Below are positions 17,177-25,901 of a stretch of DNA of 64,000 nucleotides, in pieces. Below the pieces are notes generated by a model. That model did not search any database and was not told where the DNA came from. It worked only from the letters and a program-made list of their open reading frames with translations. The position numbers were made by a program, and so were the translations under genes. Position 1 is the stretch's first letter. Each line of letters opens with the position of its first letter. Location of the stretch: assembly GCF_019263705.2 (NCBI RefSeq), contig NZ_JADQDK010000001.1:2604001-2668000 (forward strand), given 5' to 3'. The DNA comes from Pseudonocardia abyssalis (GTDB lineage Bacteria; Actinomycetota; Actinomycetes; Mycobacteriales; Pseudonocardiaceae).

Positions 17177-18721
17177 TCAGTGGGCGCCGGAGAGCCGTCC
17201 GGCCATCCGGTCGTGCCGCACCCGGCTACCGTCGTTCATCCCGACGACCGTCAGGGTCGTGCCACGGGCTTCGTACTTCGTCCGGATCGCGTCGAGCGCG
17301 GCCACCGTCGAGGCGTCCCACACATGGGCGGCCGACAGATCGATGACGACGTTCTCCGGGTCGGTCCCATAAGCGAACTGGTAGACCAGGTCGTTGCTGG
17401 AGGCGAAGAACAACTGCCCGCTGACCCGGTACAACTTGGTGCTGCCATCGGGATCGACGACCGATGTCACCTCCACGACGTGGGCCACCCGCCGGGCGAA
17501 CAGCACCATCGCCACGAGCACCCCGACCGCCACGCCGTAGGCGAGGTTGTGCGTGCCGACGGTGACCACGACGGTCGCCACCATCACCGCGGTCTCGGAC
17601 AGCGGCATCATTCTCAGGGTCGAGGGCCGGATGCTGTGCCAATCGAACGTCCCGACCGCGACCATGATCATGACCCCGACCAGCGCGGCCATCGGGATCA
17701 CCGCGACGACCTCGCCCAGCGCGACGACCAGAACCAGGACGAACACCCCGGCCAGGAACGTCGAGAGCCGCGTGCGGGCACGACCGTCCTTCACGTTGAT
17801 CATGGTCTGGCCGATCATGGCGCAGCCACCCATGCCGCCGAAGAAGCCGGTGACGATGTTGGCAACGCCCTGCCCCCAGGACTCGCGGGTCTTGTCGGAG
17901 TGGGTGTCGGTGATGTCGTCCACGAGCTTGGCGGTCATCAGCGACTCGATCAGCCCAACCAGTGCGATGGTCAGGGCGTAGGGCGCGATGAGCTGCAGCG
18001 TGGCCAGGTCGAACGGCACGGCCGGCAGCCCGAGGACGGGGAGGCTGTCGGGCAGCGCGCCCTGGTCACCGACGGTCGGCACCACCACGCCGGCCACCAC
18101 GGTGAAGCCGGTGAGCAGCGCGATCGCCACGAGCGGGCCGGGGACAGCCCTGGTCAGCCGGGGCAGCCCGACCAGCACCACGAGACCGACCGCGAGGAGC
18201 GCGTACACCATCCACGGCACGTCCATGAGATAGGGCAGCTGGGAGGTGAAGATCAGGATGGCCAGCGCGTTGACGAAGCCGACCATCACGCTGCGGGGCA
18301 GGAACCGCATCAGCCGCGCGACCCCGACCAGACCCAGGACGATCTGGATCAGACCGCCCAGCAGGACGGCGGCGATCAGGTAATCCACGCCGTGCTCGCG
18401 GGCGAGCGGCGCAACGACGAGCGCGATGGCACCGGTGGCAGCGGAGATCATCGCCGGCCGACCGCCGACGAAGGCGATCGTCACGGCCATGGTGAACGAC
18501 GCGAACAAGCCGACGCGCGGGTCGACACCCGCGATGATCGAGAACGCGATCGCCTCGGGGATCAGGGCGAGCGCGACGACGAGGCCGGACACGGCCTCCA
18601 CGCGCAGCACGGACGGTCGCAGCCAGGGCGGCCTGGCAGGCATCAGTCGCGCAGACAGCGGGCGGGCAGGCAGAACAGGGGGCACCGTGGTCACTTTCCG
18701 CATCGGGGGAGCGCGAGCCAC
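17177..18721 (-). CDS. SulP-family anion transporter 1 with STAS domain
   Basis: 514 residues from GTG 18721 (ATG 18703 is an alternative six codons in). The membrane part spans about residues 40-400: [40 protein letters not shown], and [17 protein letters not shown], the SulP signature. A cytoplasmic C-terminal STAS domain ([20 protein letters not shown]) follows. SulP proteins import sulfate or bicarbonate or exchange anions; the substrate is not evident. It is paired with merR1 as sulP2 is paired with the broken merR3, pointing to duplication of a MerR-SulP unit. It has a two-faced shared dyad upstream. Confidence 0.9.
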   Translation of the reverse strand: MARAPPMRKVTTVPPVLPARPLSARLMPARPPWLRPSVLRVEAVSGLVVALALIPEAIAFSIIAGVDPRVGLFASFTMAVTIAFVGGRPAMISAATGAIALVVAPLAREHGVDYLIAAVLLGGLIQIVLGLVGVARLMRFLPRSVMVGFVNALAILIFTSQLPYLMDVPWMVYALLAVGLVVLVGLPRLTRAVPGPLVAIALLTGFTVVAGVVVPTVGDQGALPDSLPVLGLPAVPFDLATLQLIAPYALTIALVGLIESLMTAKLVDDITDTHSDKTRESWGQGVANIVTGFFGGMGGCAMIGQTMINVKDGRARTRLSTFLAGVFVLVLVVALGEVVAVIPMAALVGVMIMVAVGTFDWHSIRPSTLRMMPLSETAVMVATVVVTVGTHNLAYGVAVGVLVAMVLFARRVAHVVEVTSVVDPDGSTKLYRVSGQLFFASSNDLVYQFAYGTDPENVVIDLSAAHVWDASTVAALDAIRTKYEARGTTLTVVGMNDGSRVRHDRMAGRLSGAH

Positions 18722-18748
18722 ACACGTTGGGGCTCCAGCGCGAGCCGA

Positions 18749-18777
18749 ACCCTACCCTTACGTGCGAGTAGAGTTGT
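18749..18777 (-). promoter_or_regulatory. Shared dyad promoter, sulP1
   Basis: The minus strand reads CTCTACTCGCACGTAAGGGT then AGGGTTC, with TAGGGT at 18754-18749. The plus strand also ends in GTAGAGTTG, so the element is nearly symmetric. It matches the sulP2 promoter closely (CTCTACTC, CACGT, GTAGGGTTC shared). Confidence 0.75.
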
Positions 18778-18897
18778 CGTGCGCCTCGTCACGCCGAGAT
18801 CCCGGGACCAGGCTGCTGGGGCTGGTCCACCGCGCCATCGACGACGTGGGTGGGGCGGCGACTCCGGTCGACTGGGCCCCTCGCATACGGGTCGCCA

Positions 18898-19299
18898 TCA
18901 ACTCCGACGCAGTGCCGCCCTGTCCTCACCGCGTTCGATCATGCGTAGATCGCGGGCGAGCTGCTCCAGCCGGACGATCTGGCCACGCATCGACTCGACC
19001 CTGCTCTCGGCGAGCGCACGGACGACGGACAGCTGCGTCAGTGCAGAGTCGTCCTCGCCGGGGCCCTGCTCACCGGAGGTTGCGAGGTCGATCGCCTCCA
19101 GCAGCTCCCGCACCTGATCGAGAGACAGGTCGAGCGGGCGCAGCGTCTTCATGAGCTCGAGTCGACGCATGTCACCCTCGGAATACTGCCGGAATCCGCC
19201 GGCCGAACGCCCGGACGGGACGACGACGCCGATGTGGTCGTAGTGCCTGATCGTCCGGATCGACAGGCCGGTCCTGGCCGAGGCCTCGCCGATCCTCAC
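18898..19299 (-). CDS. MerR-family regulator 2
   Basis: 133 residues from GTG 19299. Same architecture as MerR-1: MRIGEASARTGLSIRTIRHY and GFRQYSEGDMRRLELMKTLR form the DNA-binding domain, then a coiled coil (VRALAESRVESMRGQIVRLE). It has no Cys and no added effector domain. Recognition-helix residues are very like those of MerR-1, so the two may share operators or compete. The leader is only about 23 bases from a dyad promoter. It stands alone between sulP1 and the divergent acyltransferase. Confidence 0.87.
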   Translation of the reverse strand: MRIGEASARTGLSIRTIRHYDHIGVVVPSGRSAGGFRQYSEGDMRRLELMKTLRPLDLSLDQVRELLEAIDLATSGEQGPGEDDSALTQLSVVRALAESRVESMRGQIVRLEQLARDLRMIERGEDRAALRRS

Positions 19300-19328
19300 G
19301 TAACCGAACTCACATGCCGCATCGCGTA

Positions 19329-19350
19329 ACCCTACCGCGCTGTCAGGGAA
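19329..19350 (-). promoter_or_regulatory. Shared dyad promoter, merR2
   Basis: On the minus strand CCCTGACAGCGCGGTAGGGT: arms CCCTGAC and CGGTAGGG with TAGGGT -10 (19334-19329), about 23 bases before GTG 19299. It is very like the ARH-3 promoter (CTCTGACACAGCGGTAGAGT). Confidence 0.75.
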
Positions 19351-19401
19351 GCCCCGAGTATCGACGCGGACAACCCCCTTGATTCCCGACGCCGCCGTCG
19401 G

Positions 19402-19426
19402 TCTACCCTTACGTAAGAGTAGAGAT
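19402..19426 (+). promoter_or_regulatory. Shared dyad promoter, acyltransferase operon
   Basis: CTACCCTTACGTAAGAGTAG with a TAGAGA -10 (19420-19425). The core TTACGTAA is an 8-base palindrome. The leader to ATG 19481 is about 50 bases. Confidence 0.7.
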
Positions 19427-19480
19427 GATCGTCGCGACGGTGCGGCACGAGCCGCCCGGCATTCGGGCCTTGGGGAACAG

Positions 19481-20671
19481 ATGACCTACCGCGAGCCTCC
19501 GACCGCTCCGACGGCAACTCTTCATGCTGTGGTCGCGAGCGAGCCAGTGACTGAGCCGGTGCTCCGTGTGCCGACCCGCTTCGGTCCAACGCTCGACCGC
19601 GCGTTCGACCCGCGCTCGAACAGCGTTAACGCCCTGCGGCTCGGGCTGGCGGGTCTGGTGCTGTTCTCCCACACGTTGAAGTTGCATGGGGGATTCGATC
19701 CGCTCGGTCGCCTCACCGACGGCGACGTGGACATCGGCACGATGGCCGTCGACGGCTTCTTCGCCCTCTCCGGTTTCCTGATCGTCGGCAGCTACCTGAA
19801 CTCGCCGTCCACCGGCCGATACCTGTGGCGGCGCTGCCTGCGCATCCTGCCGGGCTTCTGGGTCTGCCTGCTCGTCACGGCGTTCGTCGTGCTGCCGATC
19901 GCGCAACTCCTGGAGTTCGGCACCCTGGAGGGATTCCCGCTGACCGGCGAGTCATCCGCGTTGTCCTACCTGGTGAACAACAGCGCCATGTTCATCCGCC
20001 AGTTCGAGGTCAACGGCCTGCTGGGTGGAGAACCGGTGAACGGCTCGCTCTACACCTTGTTCTACGAGTTCCTGTGCTACCTCGGCGTCGCGGCCCTCGG
20101 TGTGGCGGGGCTTCTGCGCCACCGCACCTGGCCGCTGCTGGTGGTGGCCGGCCTGGTCTGGCTCTTCGTGGTCTCGCAGCTGATCACCGGCGGTGCGATC
20201 TACGAAGCCAGCGACACGCTGAGCATCGCGGTGCGCTTCGGGTCGATGTTCATGGCCGGCGCGGTCCTCCACCGGCTCGCGCACCGCATCCCGGTCGGCT
20301 GGGTCGGTGGCGCGGTCGCCCTGGCCCTCCTGGCCGGCGCGGTCGTGCTCGCCGTCCTGGTCGGCGCTGAACCGCAGAGCACGCTCGTCTACGTCGTCGT
20401 GGCCCCGCCCGCGGTGGCCTACCTCGTCCTGCTGCTCGGTTCGCGCACCGAGCTGCGCCGGATCGGGGCCCGCCGCGACCTGTCCTACGGCCTCTACGTC
20501 TACGCCTGGCCGGTGCAGATCCTGCTGATCGTCGCCGGCGCGGCCCTCTGGCCGGTGGCCCTCTACGGGGTGACGTCATTGGTGATCGCCCTGGCCGTGG
20601 CCTGGGCGAGCTGGACATGGGTCGAGTCACCCGCGCTCCGGCTGAAGTCCTGGTCACCACGGCGGACCTGA
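19481..20671 (+). CDS. Acyltransferase 3 (OafA/YrhL-like) membrane protein
   Basis: 396 residues with about ten membrane segments. The family start NALRLGLAGLVLFSHTLKLHG contains the conserved His of acyltransferase 3, then AVDGFFALSGFLIVGSYL and YLWRRCLRILPGFWVCL, also diagnostic. These enzymes O-acetylate or otherwise acylate cell-surface polysaccharides or glycolipids. ATG 19481 with a weak GGGGAACAG site was chosen over the upstream in-frame ATG at 19379, which would lie before the dyad promoter. The flippase gene follows about 220 bases later, so the pair looks like a surface-glycan module. Confidence 0.87.
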   Translation: MTYREPPTAPTATLHAVVASEPVTEPVLRVPTRFGPTLDRAFDPRSNSVNALRLGLAGLVLFSHTLKLHGGFDPLGRLTDGDVDIGTMAVDGFFALSGFLIVGSYLNSPSTGRYLWRRCLRILPGFWVCLLVTAFVVLPIAQLLEFGTLEGFPLTGESSALSYLVNNSAMFIRQFEVNGLLGGEPVNGSLYTLFYEFLCYLGVAALGVAGLLRHRTWPLLVVAGLVWLFVVSQLITGGAIYEASDTLSIAVRFGSMFMAGAVLHRLAHRIPVGWVGGAVALALLAGAVVLAVLVGAEPQSTLVYVVVAPPAVAYLVLLLGSRTELRRIGARRDLSYGLYVYAWPVQILLIVAGAALWPVALYGVTSLVIALAVAWASWTWVESPALRLKSWSPRRT

Positions 20672-20891
20672 CCGCCGACGCCGGCACCAGCGTGGTGTTC
20701 CTGTCGTCCGCCACGTCCGCAGGGAAGGACAACCGCGTGAATCCTCACAGCGTGCCGGCCATCGGCCTGGACGCCTCCCCGCGCACGCTGTCGCGGCGCA
20801 GGCCGGCCGCGGGTGACCCGCCGACACCGCGGTGCCGGTGCGAGGTGCGGGCCGTGGCGGCCACTCGTCGCCCCGCCGGGGGCAGGCGGTG

Positions 20892-22385
20892 GTGAAGGTA
20901 CCCGCGGTCGCCCGCCGGGCCGGGTGGAACCTGGCCGACCAGATGGTGTCGAGCCTGACCAACGCCGTCCTGTCGTTCATGGTCGCCAACGCCGTGGACG
21001 CGGAGTCCTTCGGCGGCTTCGCCGTCGCGTTCACCGTCTTCGCGCTGGTCATCGGAGCGGCCCGGGCGCTGGCGACATCACCGCTCACCATCCGGTTCTC
21101 CGATTCCGACCCCGCCGAACAGCACCGGGTCGCGGCCTCCGCCACCGGAATGTCACTCACGTTGGGCTTCGCCGTCGGTATCGGGTGCGTCGCCGCCGGC
21201 CTGGTGGTCGGTGGTCCAGCGCGCGAGGCGCTCGTCGCGATGGGGATCATCCTGCCTGCAGTGGTCGTGCAGGACTCCTACCGCTTCGTGTTCTTCTCCC
21301 GGCAGACCCCGGCGAAGGCCGCGGCCAACGACTCCTTCTGGGCCGTCCTCCAGCTCGGCGCCGTCGGCGCGATGCTGTACCTGGGCGTGTCGTCCGTCGC
21401 TCCCCTCGTGTTCGCATGGGGCCTGTCCGGCGCCGCGGCGGTGCTGCTCGCCGTGCGCCAGTCGGCGTCACTGCCGTCTCCCCACAGCGCCCTCGCCTGG
21501 TTCCGCGAGCAGAGCGACCTCACGCGTTACCTCCTCGCGACCTGGGCCACCCAGCACGGAGCCGCCCAGGGGGCGATGCTGGTCATCGCCGCAATCGGCA
21601 CTGTCGTGGCCAACGGGGCGCTGCGCGGGGCGCAGATCCTGCTCGGCCCCACCTCGATCATCTCCTCGGCAGCGTTGACGTTCGCCATCCCGGAGTTCTC
21701 ACGCCGGCGTGGCCGCCTCACCCGGCGGCAGTGGCTGCTCTCGGCAGCCGGCGTGTCGGGCGTCGTCTCCTTCCTGGGTCTGTGCTGGGGCTCGATCTTC
21801 CTGCTCATGCCCGACGCCGTCGGCGCGTACCTGCTGAACGCGACCTGGCCGGCCACCCGAGACCTGCTGCTCCCCGCCGTGATCGCGCAGGTCCTCAGCT
21901 GCGCCATGATCGGCCCGGTCGTCATGCTCTACGCGATCGACCGCGCCCAGGCGACGCTGACCATGGAGATCGTCCTGGGGGCCGCGACGTTCACCGGCGG
22001 CGTCGGAGGCGTGATCATCGGTGGCGGGCCCGGCGCACAGTGGGGCTTCGCGATCGCCAACGCAGTCCTCCTGCCGTTCTGGTTCTTCCGGCTCTGGCGC
22101 GAGCTGCACCGGCAGGCAGAACCGCCCTCCGAACCTGCGCAGGCGGACAAGCCGCCGCCCGACGTCGAGACGACCACACCGATCCGCGTGTCCCGTGACG
22201 ATGCACTCGTGGACGAGCCGCATCCGGTCTCGTCCCGCGAACGACACGACCGCGGACCGCGGCCGAGCCACCGGCCGCGAACGACGACCGCGCCTCCACG
22301 CAGGAAAACACTCGACCCGCCGACCGAGCCGCTGCGCCCGGTCGACGGACGCCGTGGGCAGGCCCATGGCGGGGTCACGGGCTGA
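20892..22385 (+). CDS. Wzx/MATE-type polysaccharide flippase-like membrane protein
   Basis: 498 residues from GTG 20892. About 12 membrane segments (TNAVLSFMVANAVDAESFGG at the start, typical of Wzx-like flippases) are followed by a hydrophilic Pro/Arg/Thr-rich tail of about 90 residues with no fold. It likely moves a lipid-linked sugar across the membrane, or belongs to the broad oligosaccharide-exporter superfamily; the substrate is unknown. The stop overlaps the end of the convergent glycoside hydrolase gene by 11 bases. The neighbouring acyltransferase and hydrolase support a surface-polysaccharide role. Confidence 0.75.
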   Translation: MKVPAVARRAGWNLADQMVSSLTNAVLSFMVANAVDAESFGGFAVAFTVFALVIGAARALATSPLTIRFSDSDPAEQHRVAASATGMSLTLGFAVGIGCVAAGLVVGGPAREALVAMGIILPAVVVQDSYRFVFFSRQTPAKAAANDSFWAVLQLGAVGAMLYLGVSSVAPLVFAWGLSGAAAVLLAVRQSASLPSPHSALAWFREQSDLTRYLLATWATQHGAAQGAMLVIAAIGTVVANGALRGAQILLGPTSIISSAALTFAIPEFSRRRGRLTRRQWLLSAAGVSGVVSFLGLCWGSIFLLMPDAVGAYLLNATWPATRDLLLPAVIAQVLSCAMIGPVVMLYAIDRAQATLTMEIVLGAATFTGGVGGVIIGGGPGAQWGFAIANAVLLPFWFFRLWRELHRQAEPPSEPAQADKPPPDVETTTPIRVSRDDALVDEPHPVSSRERHDRGPRPSHRPRTTTAPPRRKTLDPPTEPLRPVDGRRGQAHGGVTG

Positions 22386-23472
22386 AGCTGCGCAGCACGT
22401 CCTGGGAAGCGGTGTCCTCGTCGAGGTTTCCGTACTCGCAGTCGTCATCACCGCCCGGTTGCCAGGCCCAGGCCAGCGCACCGGCATAACCCGCACCGGA
22501 CGTGTAGGCCTGCGCCTTCGCCCTGATCTGCTCCGCGCGCTCGGTGAAGGACCGCTCGCAGTCACCCCCGTCCGGACTCGCGTAGAGCCCGAACTCACCG
22601 ACGATCACCGGCTTGCCCGCCGCACCGGCGAGGGCGTCGGGTCCGTGGTTGGACTCGACCTCGTTCTCGTCGTACTCGTGGAGCGAGGCGATGTCGACCC
22701 CCTCGGACTCGTGCACGTTCCGGTAGGAGCCCGGGCTGTCGTAGGGCGCGATGGTGCCCGAGGCGAACAGCCGGTCCGGATCTACGGATGCGGCTGCGGC
22801 GCCCATCTCGTCATAGAAGTCACGCAGTTCGTCCAGGTCGGGGTCCGGCTCGTTGAAGTACTCGAACCAGGCGATGGTCGACTCTCCGCGGTACCGCTCG
22901 AGCAGGGTAGTCATGTGCTGCTCGTACGCGTCGCGCTCGGCCTGGTCGGCGAACCATGCTTCGTCCTTGTCGTTCGTGCCGCAGCCGGCGATCGCGTCGT
23001 CGAGGGTGATCGTCACGTACAGACCGTGCCGCTTCGCGGACTCGACCGCGGCATCCAGACGCTCGATGTCCCAGCCCTCGAAGAAGAAGAGCCGCACCGC
23101 ACCGTGCCCGTCATCGCGCATCGTCGAGAACCAGTCGTCGATGTCCTCGGCGGACATGCGCTCGTCGTCGTTGCCGCAGTTGCCCGACCAGACGAACGAG
23201 TTGTAGCCCAGGAACCACCACGGCTCACCACCCCGCACGATACGGTCCCCGTCGACCGTGATCGGGAGCGTGCTCCCCCGACCGTCCGACGGCGGGGTCG
23301 CGGAATCCCATCCGCCCCACGACCCCCTGATGACCGTCGTCGCCAGCAACACGATCACGATGGCGGTGAAGGTCGCCGCCGCTCCGACGAGCACCGGCGC
23401 ACGGCGGCGGGCCCAGGGGACCTGCAGGGGCGTGGTGGGTGCCTCGGGGTTCAGGTCTGGACGATCCATCAT
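22375..23472 (-). CDS. Membrane-anchored GH5-like glycoside hydrolase
   Basis: 365 residues. A short cytoplasmic N-terminus, one membrane anchor (VLVGAAATFTAIVIVLLATT, about 29-48), then a TIM-barrel domain outside. YFNEPDPD carries the acid/base Glu preceded by Asn, and VIVGEFGLYA the nucleophile Glu, as in clan GH-A (cellulase family 5). Two Cys pairs could form disulfides. It probably trims or processes the surface glycan made or exported by the convergent genes; the natural substrate is unknown. The start is at ATG 23472, and the dyad divergent with the MFS gene is about 50-70 bases upstream. Confidence 0.8.
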   Translation of the reverse strand: MMDRPDLNPEAPTTPLQVPWARRRAPVLVGAAATFTAIVIVLLATTVIRGSWGGWDSATPPSDGRGSTLPITVDGDRIVRGGEPWWFLGYNSFVWSGNCGNDDERMSAEDIDDWFSTMRDDGHGAVRLFFFEGWDIERLDAAVESAKRHGLYVTITLDDAIAGCGTNDKDEAWFADQAERDAYEQHMTTLLERYRGESTIAWFEYFNEPDPDLDELRDFYDEMGAAAASVDPDRLFASGTIAPYDSPGSYRNVHESEGVDIASLHEYDENEVESNHGPDALAGAAGKPVIVGEFGLYASPDGGDCERSFTERAEQIRAKAQAYTSGAGYAGALAWAWQPGGDDDCEYGNLDEDTASQDVLRSFSP

Positions 23473-23518
23473 CGCAGACGTCGTTCTCGGTGGGTCAGCA
23501 CTGGGCCGACGCTATCAA

Positions 23519-23545
23519 ACCTTCCGTAACGTCAGAGTAGGATCC
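23519..23545. promoter_or_regulatory. Shared dyad between GH5-like and MFS genes
   Basis: The plus strand reads ACCTTCCGTAACGTCAGAGT then AGGATC, with TAGGAT -10 (23538-23543). The minus strand offers CTACTCTGACGTTACGGAAG then GTTTG. The placement between divergent genes suggests joint control. Confidence 0.6.
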
Positions 23546-23640
23546 CGACCGGGTGGACTGCGGAGCGGAAACGGACCGTCGGCCGCGGCACAGCGCCGAA
23601 ACCGTCTACCCGCCGACCGGCATCGCCCGAGGAGGAACCA

Positions 23641-24864
23641 CTGCCCCCGCACGATGCCGGCGTCCGCACCCCGCCCCCCGGTACCGGCGCCCGCCGCGAT
23701 GCCCGGATCGTGAGTGTCGGGGCGATCGCCTACGCCCTCACCGCACCGGGACAGACGGCCGTGGTCTCGGTCTTCGTCGACCCGATGGTCGCGGAACTGG
23801 GTATCAGCCGCGAGACGGTCGCGGCGGCGTACCTGATCGGCACCCTGGCTGGTGCAGCCGGGATGCCCCTGGTCGGCCGCGCGCTGGACCGTTTCGGCGC
23901 CCGCGCCGTCCTGCTGGCGACATCCCTGTTCTTCGGCGCGGTGCTCATGGGCCTGGCCGCGGCCGGTGAGGTCGTGGGGCTCACGGCGGGGTTCATCGGG
24001 ATCCGGTTCGCCGGACAGGGAGCGCTGACCCTGACCGCGACCACCGTCGTCGCCTACCACGTGACCCACCGACTCGGAGCGGCCATGGGTGTCGTGAGCG
24101 CGGCCGGCACCGCGGGGATCTCGCTCACACCGCTACTGCTGGAACGGGTGGTGACGACCTACGGCCCGGGCGTCGGCTGGTTCGTGCAGGGTGTCGCGGT
24201 GTGGGTGGTACTCATCCCGCTGGCGCTGCTGGGACTGCCGCGCAGGCCGCCACGCTCGCGTCGCCCCGGCCGGGCCGTCACGGATGGCGCGGCACTGGGG
24301 ACGATCCTGCGGGCCCCCGCGTTCTGGGTCCTGACCGCAGGGGTGGGGGTGCTGTCGCTTGTGGTGACCGCCTTGACCTTCCATCAGATCGACGTCCTCG
24401 GCGAGCGCGGCCTCACCAGCGCGGAGGCGGCGGCGACGTTCCTGCCGCAGACAGTGGCCGGGCTCGCCGCGACCCTGCTCGTCGGCGTCGTGCTCGACCG
24501 GATCCCGGCGAAGCCGGTGATGGTCGGCTCGATGCTCATGGTCATGGTCGCGCTGGTGTCCGCGGGCCACCTCCATCCCGGGTGGGGTGCGATCGGCTAC
24601 GGACTCGCGGTCGGCGTGGCGGGGAACGCGTTCCGCACCGTCGAGGCGGCCGTGCTGCCTCGCTGGTTCGGTACCGCACAGATCGGGGCCGCCCGCGGTG
24701 TCGTGCACGCGGTCGCCGTCGCGGCCTCGGCCCTCGGGCCGTTCCTGCTCGCGATCGGCCGGGCGTCGGGCGATTCCTACCGGCCTGCGCTGCTCGGCCT
24801 CTGCGTTCTCCCGGCGGTGCTCACCGTCGTGATCGTCGCGGTGCGCGAGCCTCGCCAACTCTGA
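23641..24864 (+). CDS. MFS transporter, possible CTG start
   Basis: Major facilitator with 12 membrane segments. DPMVAELGISRETVAAAYLIGT and GRALDRFGARAVLLAT hold the loop 2-3 motif (G-x-x-x-D-R-x-G). The visible ATG/GTG start is GTG 23710 (384 residues, no ribosome site), which would leave no cytoplasmic N-terminus. In the same frame, CTG 23641 is preceded by a perfect AGGAGG (23630-23635) at 5-base spacing and adds 23 residues (PPHDAGVRTPPPGTG), a plausible soluble lead. I favour CTG. The substrate is unknown; in this context drug or metabolite export is likely. Divergent to the GH5-like gene. Confidence 0.8.
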   Translation: MPPHDAGVRTPPPGTGARRDARIVSVGAIAYALTAPGQTAVVSVFVDPMVAELGISRETVAAAYLIGTLAGAAGMPLVGRALDRFGARAVLLATSLFFGAVLMGLAAAGEVVGLTAGFIGIRFAGQGALTLTATTVVAYHVTHRLGAAMGVVSAAGTAGISLTPLLLERVVTTYGPGVGWFVQGVAVWVVLIPLALLGLPRRPPRSRRPGRAVTDGAALGTILRAPAFWVLTAGVGVLSLVVTALTFHQIDVLGERGLTSAEAAATFLPQTVAGLAATLLVGVVLDRIPAKPVMVGSMLMVMVALVSAGHLHPGWGAIGYGLAVGVAGNAFRTVEAAVLPRWFGTAQIGAARGVVHAVAVAASALGPFLLAIGRASGDSYRPALLGLCVLPAVLTVVIVAVREPRQL

Positions 24865-24885
24865 CACAGCGGTAGAGTTGACGCA
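24857..24885 (+). promoter_or_regulatory. Shared dyad leaderless promoter, ARH-3
   Basis: CTCTGAC (24860-24866) faces GGTAGAG. The -10 TAGAGT is at 24873-24878 and the A of ATG 24885 is exactly seven bases on, so the transcript should be leaderless. With the DUF2795-like site this anchors the TSS of the whole promoter family. Confidence 0.8.
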
Positions 24886-25844
24886 TGGGCTTCATCGACG
24901 AAGGACAGGCGCGCGCGGCGCTGGAGATCGGACGCCCGAGTGCGGACGCCGACATGTGCTGCCGGGTACGGGGCATGCTCATCGGACTCGTGGCCGGTGA
25001 CGCGGCCGGCCGTGGCACCGACACACTGGCCTGGTTCCAGACGCCGACGTGCGACGAGGACGGCTCCCCGGACCGGTCCGCCGACATCGCGCAGGCGCTC
25101 GCCGTCGCCCGACATCTCGGCCGCCGTGACCCGCCGTCGACCGGATCCTCCCTGGCCGCCACCATGGCGAGGACGTGGTGGATCACGCAGGACCACGACG
25201 GGTATAGCGAGATCGACCGTCGGCGCCTGCGGGCCCTGATGAACAACAGTGACGCGCAGGAGCCCCATCGCTCGACCGGGCCGCGCGCCGGGATCAGCCT
25301 CGCCGTCACCGCGCTGCCGCTCGCCGCACGAACCGCCGCCGAGGCACAGCCGATACTGGAGGAGTGCGCCCGGACCCTGGGGGCTACCGCAGCCGAGGCC
25401 GTCATCGCCAGAGCGTTCACCGCGGTCGCCCGCACGGTGGCCCGCCACCCGATCCCGTCGGCCAGGACGCTGCCGACCATGGCCGCGATGCGCGACCACC
25501 TCCGGCAGGGCATCGCACCCGTCCTGAGTTCGACGAGCGGCCCCGCCGGCGCAGCGGACGCCGTGGGGCTCCACGCTGCGATCGACGCCTTTCTCACCCA
25601 TCCGGAAGACGCGTCGGCGGCACTGGTCGAGCTCGGCGAGACCATCGGCTGGGCGCCGAGCGTGCGGGCCACCCGGATCACCGCCGCGAGCATGCTCGGC
25701 GCTCTGCTGGGCGCCTGGACCGGCCAGTGCGGCGTTCCCGTCTCCTGGCGAGCCCGGATCGGACGGCCGCTGCACGTGCACAGGGCGGCCGGGGCGCTCG
25801 CGTGCGGTCGAGGCCCTGCGTGCGCCGTGCCGGACCGAGAGTGA
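24885..25844 (+). CDS. Degenerate ADP-ribosylglycohydrolase homologue (ARH-3)
   Basis: 319 residues, predicted leaderless. The ARH N-terminal turn survives as RVRGMLIGLVAGDAAGRG (about 26-43), but the DDT motif is replaced by RSADIAQAL and the C-terminal GGDTD by SVRATRITAASMLGALLGA. Helices line up well with ARH-4 (TMARTWWITQDHDGYSEIDRRR against TMAHTWWTSRDREGWGPRDA), so these two are sister proteins. Without the Asp ligands it probably cannot hydrolyse ADP-ribose; it may bind ADP-ribose or NAD, act as a regulator, or be drifting. Recognition rests on fold pattern and neighbours, so the family call is moderate. Confidence 0.7.
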   Translation: MGFIDEGQARAALEIGRPSADADMCCRVRGMLIGLVAGDAAGRGTDTLAWFQTPTCDEDGSPDRSADIAQALAVARHLGRRDPPSTGSSLAATMARTWWITQDHDGYSEIDRRRLRALMNNSDAQEPHRSTGPRAGISLAVTALPLAARTAAEAQPILEECARTLGATAAEAVIARAFTAVARTVARHPIPSARTLPTMAAMRDHLRQGIAPVLSSTSGPAGAADAVGLHAAIDAFLTHPEDASAALVELGETIGWAPSVRATRITAASMLGALLGAWTGQCGVPVSWRARIGRPLHVHRAAGALACGRGPACAVPDRE

Positions 25845-25901
25845 GCAATCGCGACTCCGGCCGGCACGGTACGGGAGGCCGCTCAGGCGGATCCGGCCCG
25901 A

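Noticed and set aside
16961..19117. 718-codon plus-strand frame opposite sulP1 and merR2
   Set aside because: Low-complexity His/Asp/Arg-rich product complementary to SulP coding sequence, typical of antisense shadows.
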